Assembly (NCBI GenBank): GCA_003219945.1
Contig: QHQV01000355.1
Coordinates: 1 to 6,106 of the forward strand
DNA length: 6,106 bases
Reading direction: 5' to 3'
Source: Verrucomicrobiota bacterium
GTDB lineage: Bacteria; Verrucomicrobiota; Verrucomicrobiia; Chthoniobacterales; UBA10450
Every line of letters starts with the position of its first letter. Within the stretch, counting starts at the first letter, position 1. The translations under genes and the position numbers were made by a program. The notes beneath the pieces are model-generated. The model saw nothing but the letters and a program-made list of their open reading frames with translations. It did not search any database and was not told where the DNA came from. Below are positions 5,993 through 6,106 of this stretch, piece by piece.

Positions 5993-6106
5993 AACGAAGT
6001 CAGTTATCTCTTTTGTAAGTTGCTTTGCACCGGGGCGAATTCCTTCAGCTACTAAGATCACATTGAACTATCGCTTTCGGGGAACGTGGCAGATGATGGA
6101 GTTTTC
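5993..6106 (-). other. Upstream region of the SDR gene
   Basis: This should hold the SDR promoter on the minus strand, but I cannot pick out a convincing -35/-10 pair. No other gene is supported up to the window edge. Confidence 0.3.

Overview
The window looks like a chromosomal piece of a soil-type Verrucomicrobiota bacterium, perhaps Spartobacteria/Chthoniobacterales. This placement is an inference. It rests mainly on the kinase layout: an N-terminal four-cysteine zinc ribbon with a 'GYCLSCVLQQGLE' tail, a Hanks-type kinase domain, then a 'VRVWRWSKRNPK' linker into one membrane helix. That arrangement is common in Verrucomicrobiota and Planctomycetota. Base composition is moderate and coding is loose. 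Only two genes look intact, a kinase at the left and a short-chain dehydrogenase at the right. Most of the roughly 3.3 kb between them is relics and non-coding DNA.

Layout: (1) 132-1640 (+), a membrane-anchored Ser/Thr protein kinase with all catalytic motifs. (2) 1641-1991, a non-coding stretch with two pieces of tRNA. The first is the 5' half of a tRNA-Ala-like gene, canonical through the anticodon loop (CGC), at 1739-1776. The second is a perfect T-arm with an acceptor-like tail ending in CCA at 1936-1965. An exact 14-bp direct repeat (1825-1838 and 1967-1980) frames the second piece. (3) 1992-2351 (-), the C-terminal relic of a beta-class DNA methyltransferase of the kind common in phages and islands; the catalytic DPPY half is missing. 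(4) 2717-3974 (+), a FAD-dependent oxidoreductase with a C-terminal Rieske domain, broken by an internal deletion plus frame change just after the FAD-binding glycine motif. (5) 3975-4942, mostly non-coding: a strong nested inverted repeat at 4027-4073 and several short, unrecognised open frames that look like gene remains. (6) 4943-5980 (-), an intact classical SDR oxidoreductase with a lipoprotein signal peptide, starting at a GTG with a good ribosome-binding site.

The genes do not form an evident pathway or operon. The middle reads best as a decaying accessory region: tRNA fragments, a direct repeat, a methyltransferase relic and a gutted oxidoreductase. That pattern fits past integration or excision at a tRNA gene. 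I found no convincing new multi-gene system. The items most worth a second look are the split tRNA-like locus, the nested inverted repeat at 4027-4073, and the lipid-anchored SDR.
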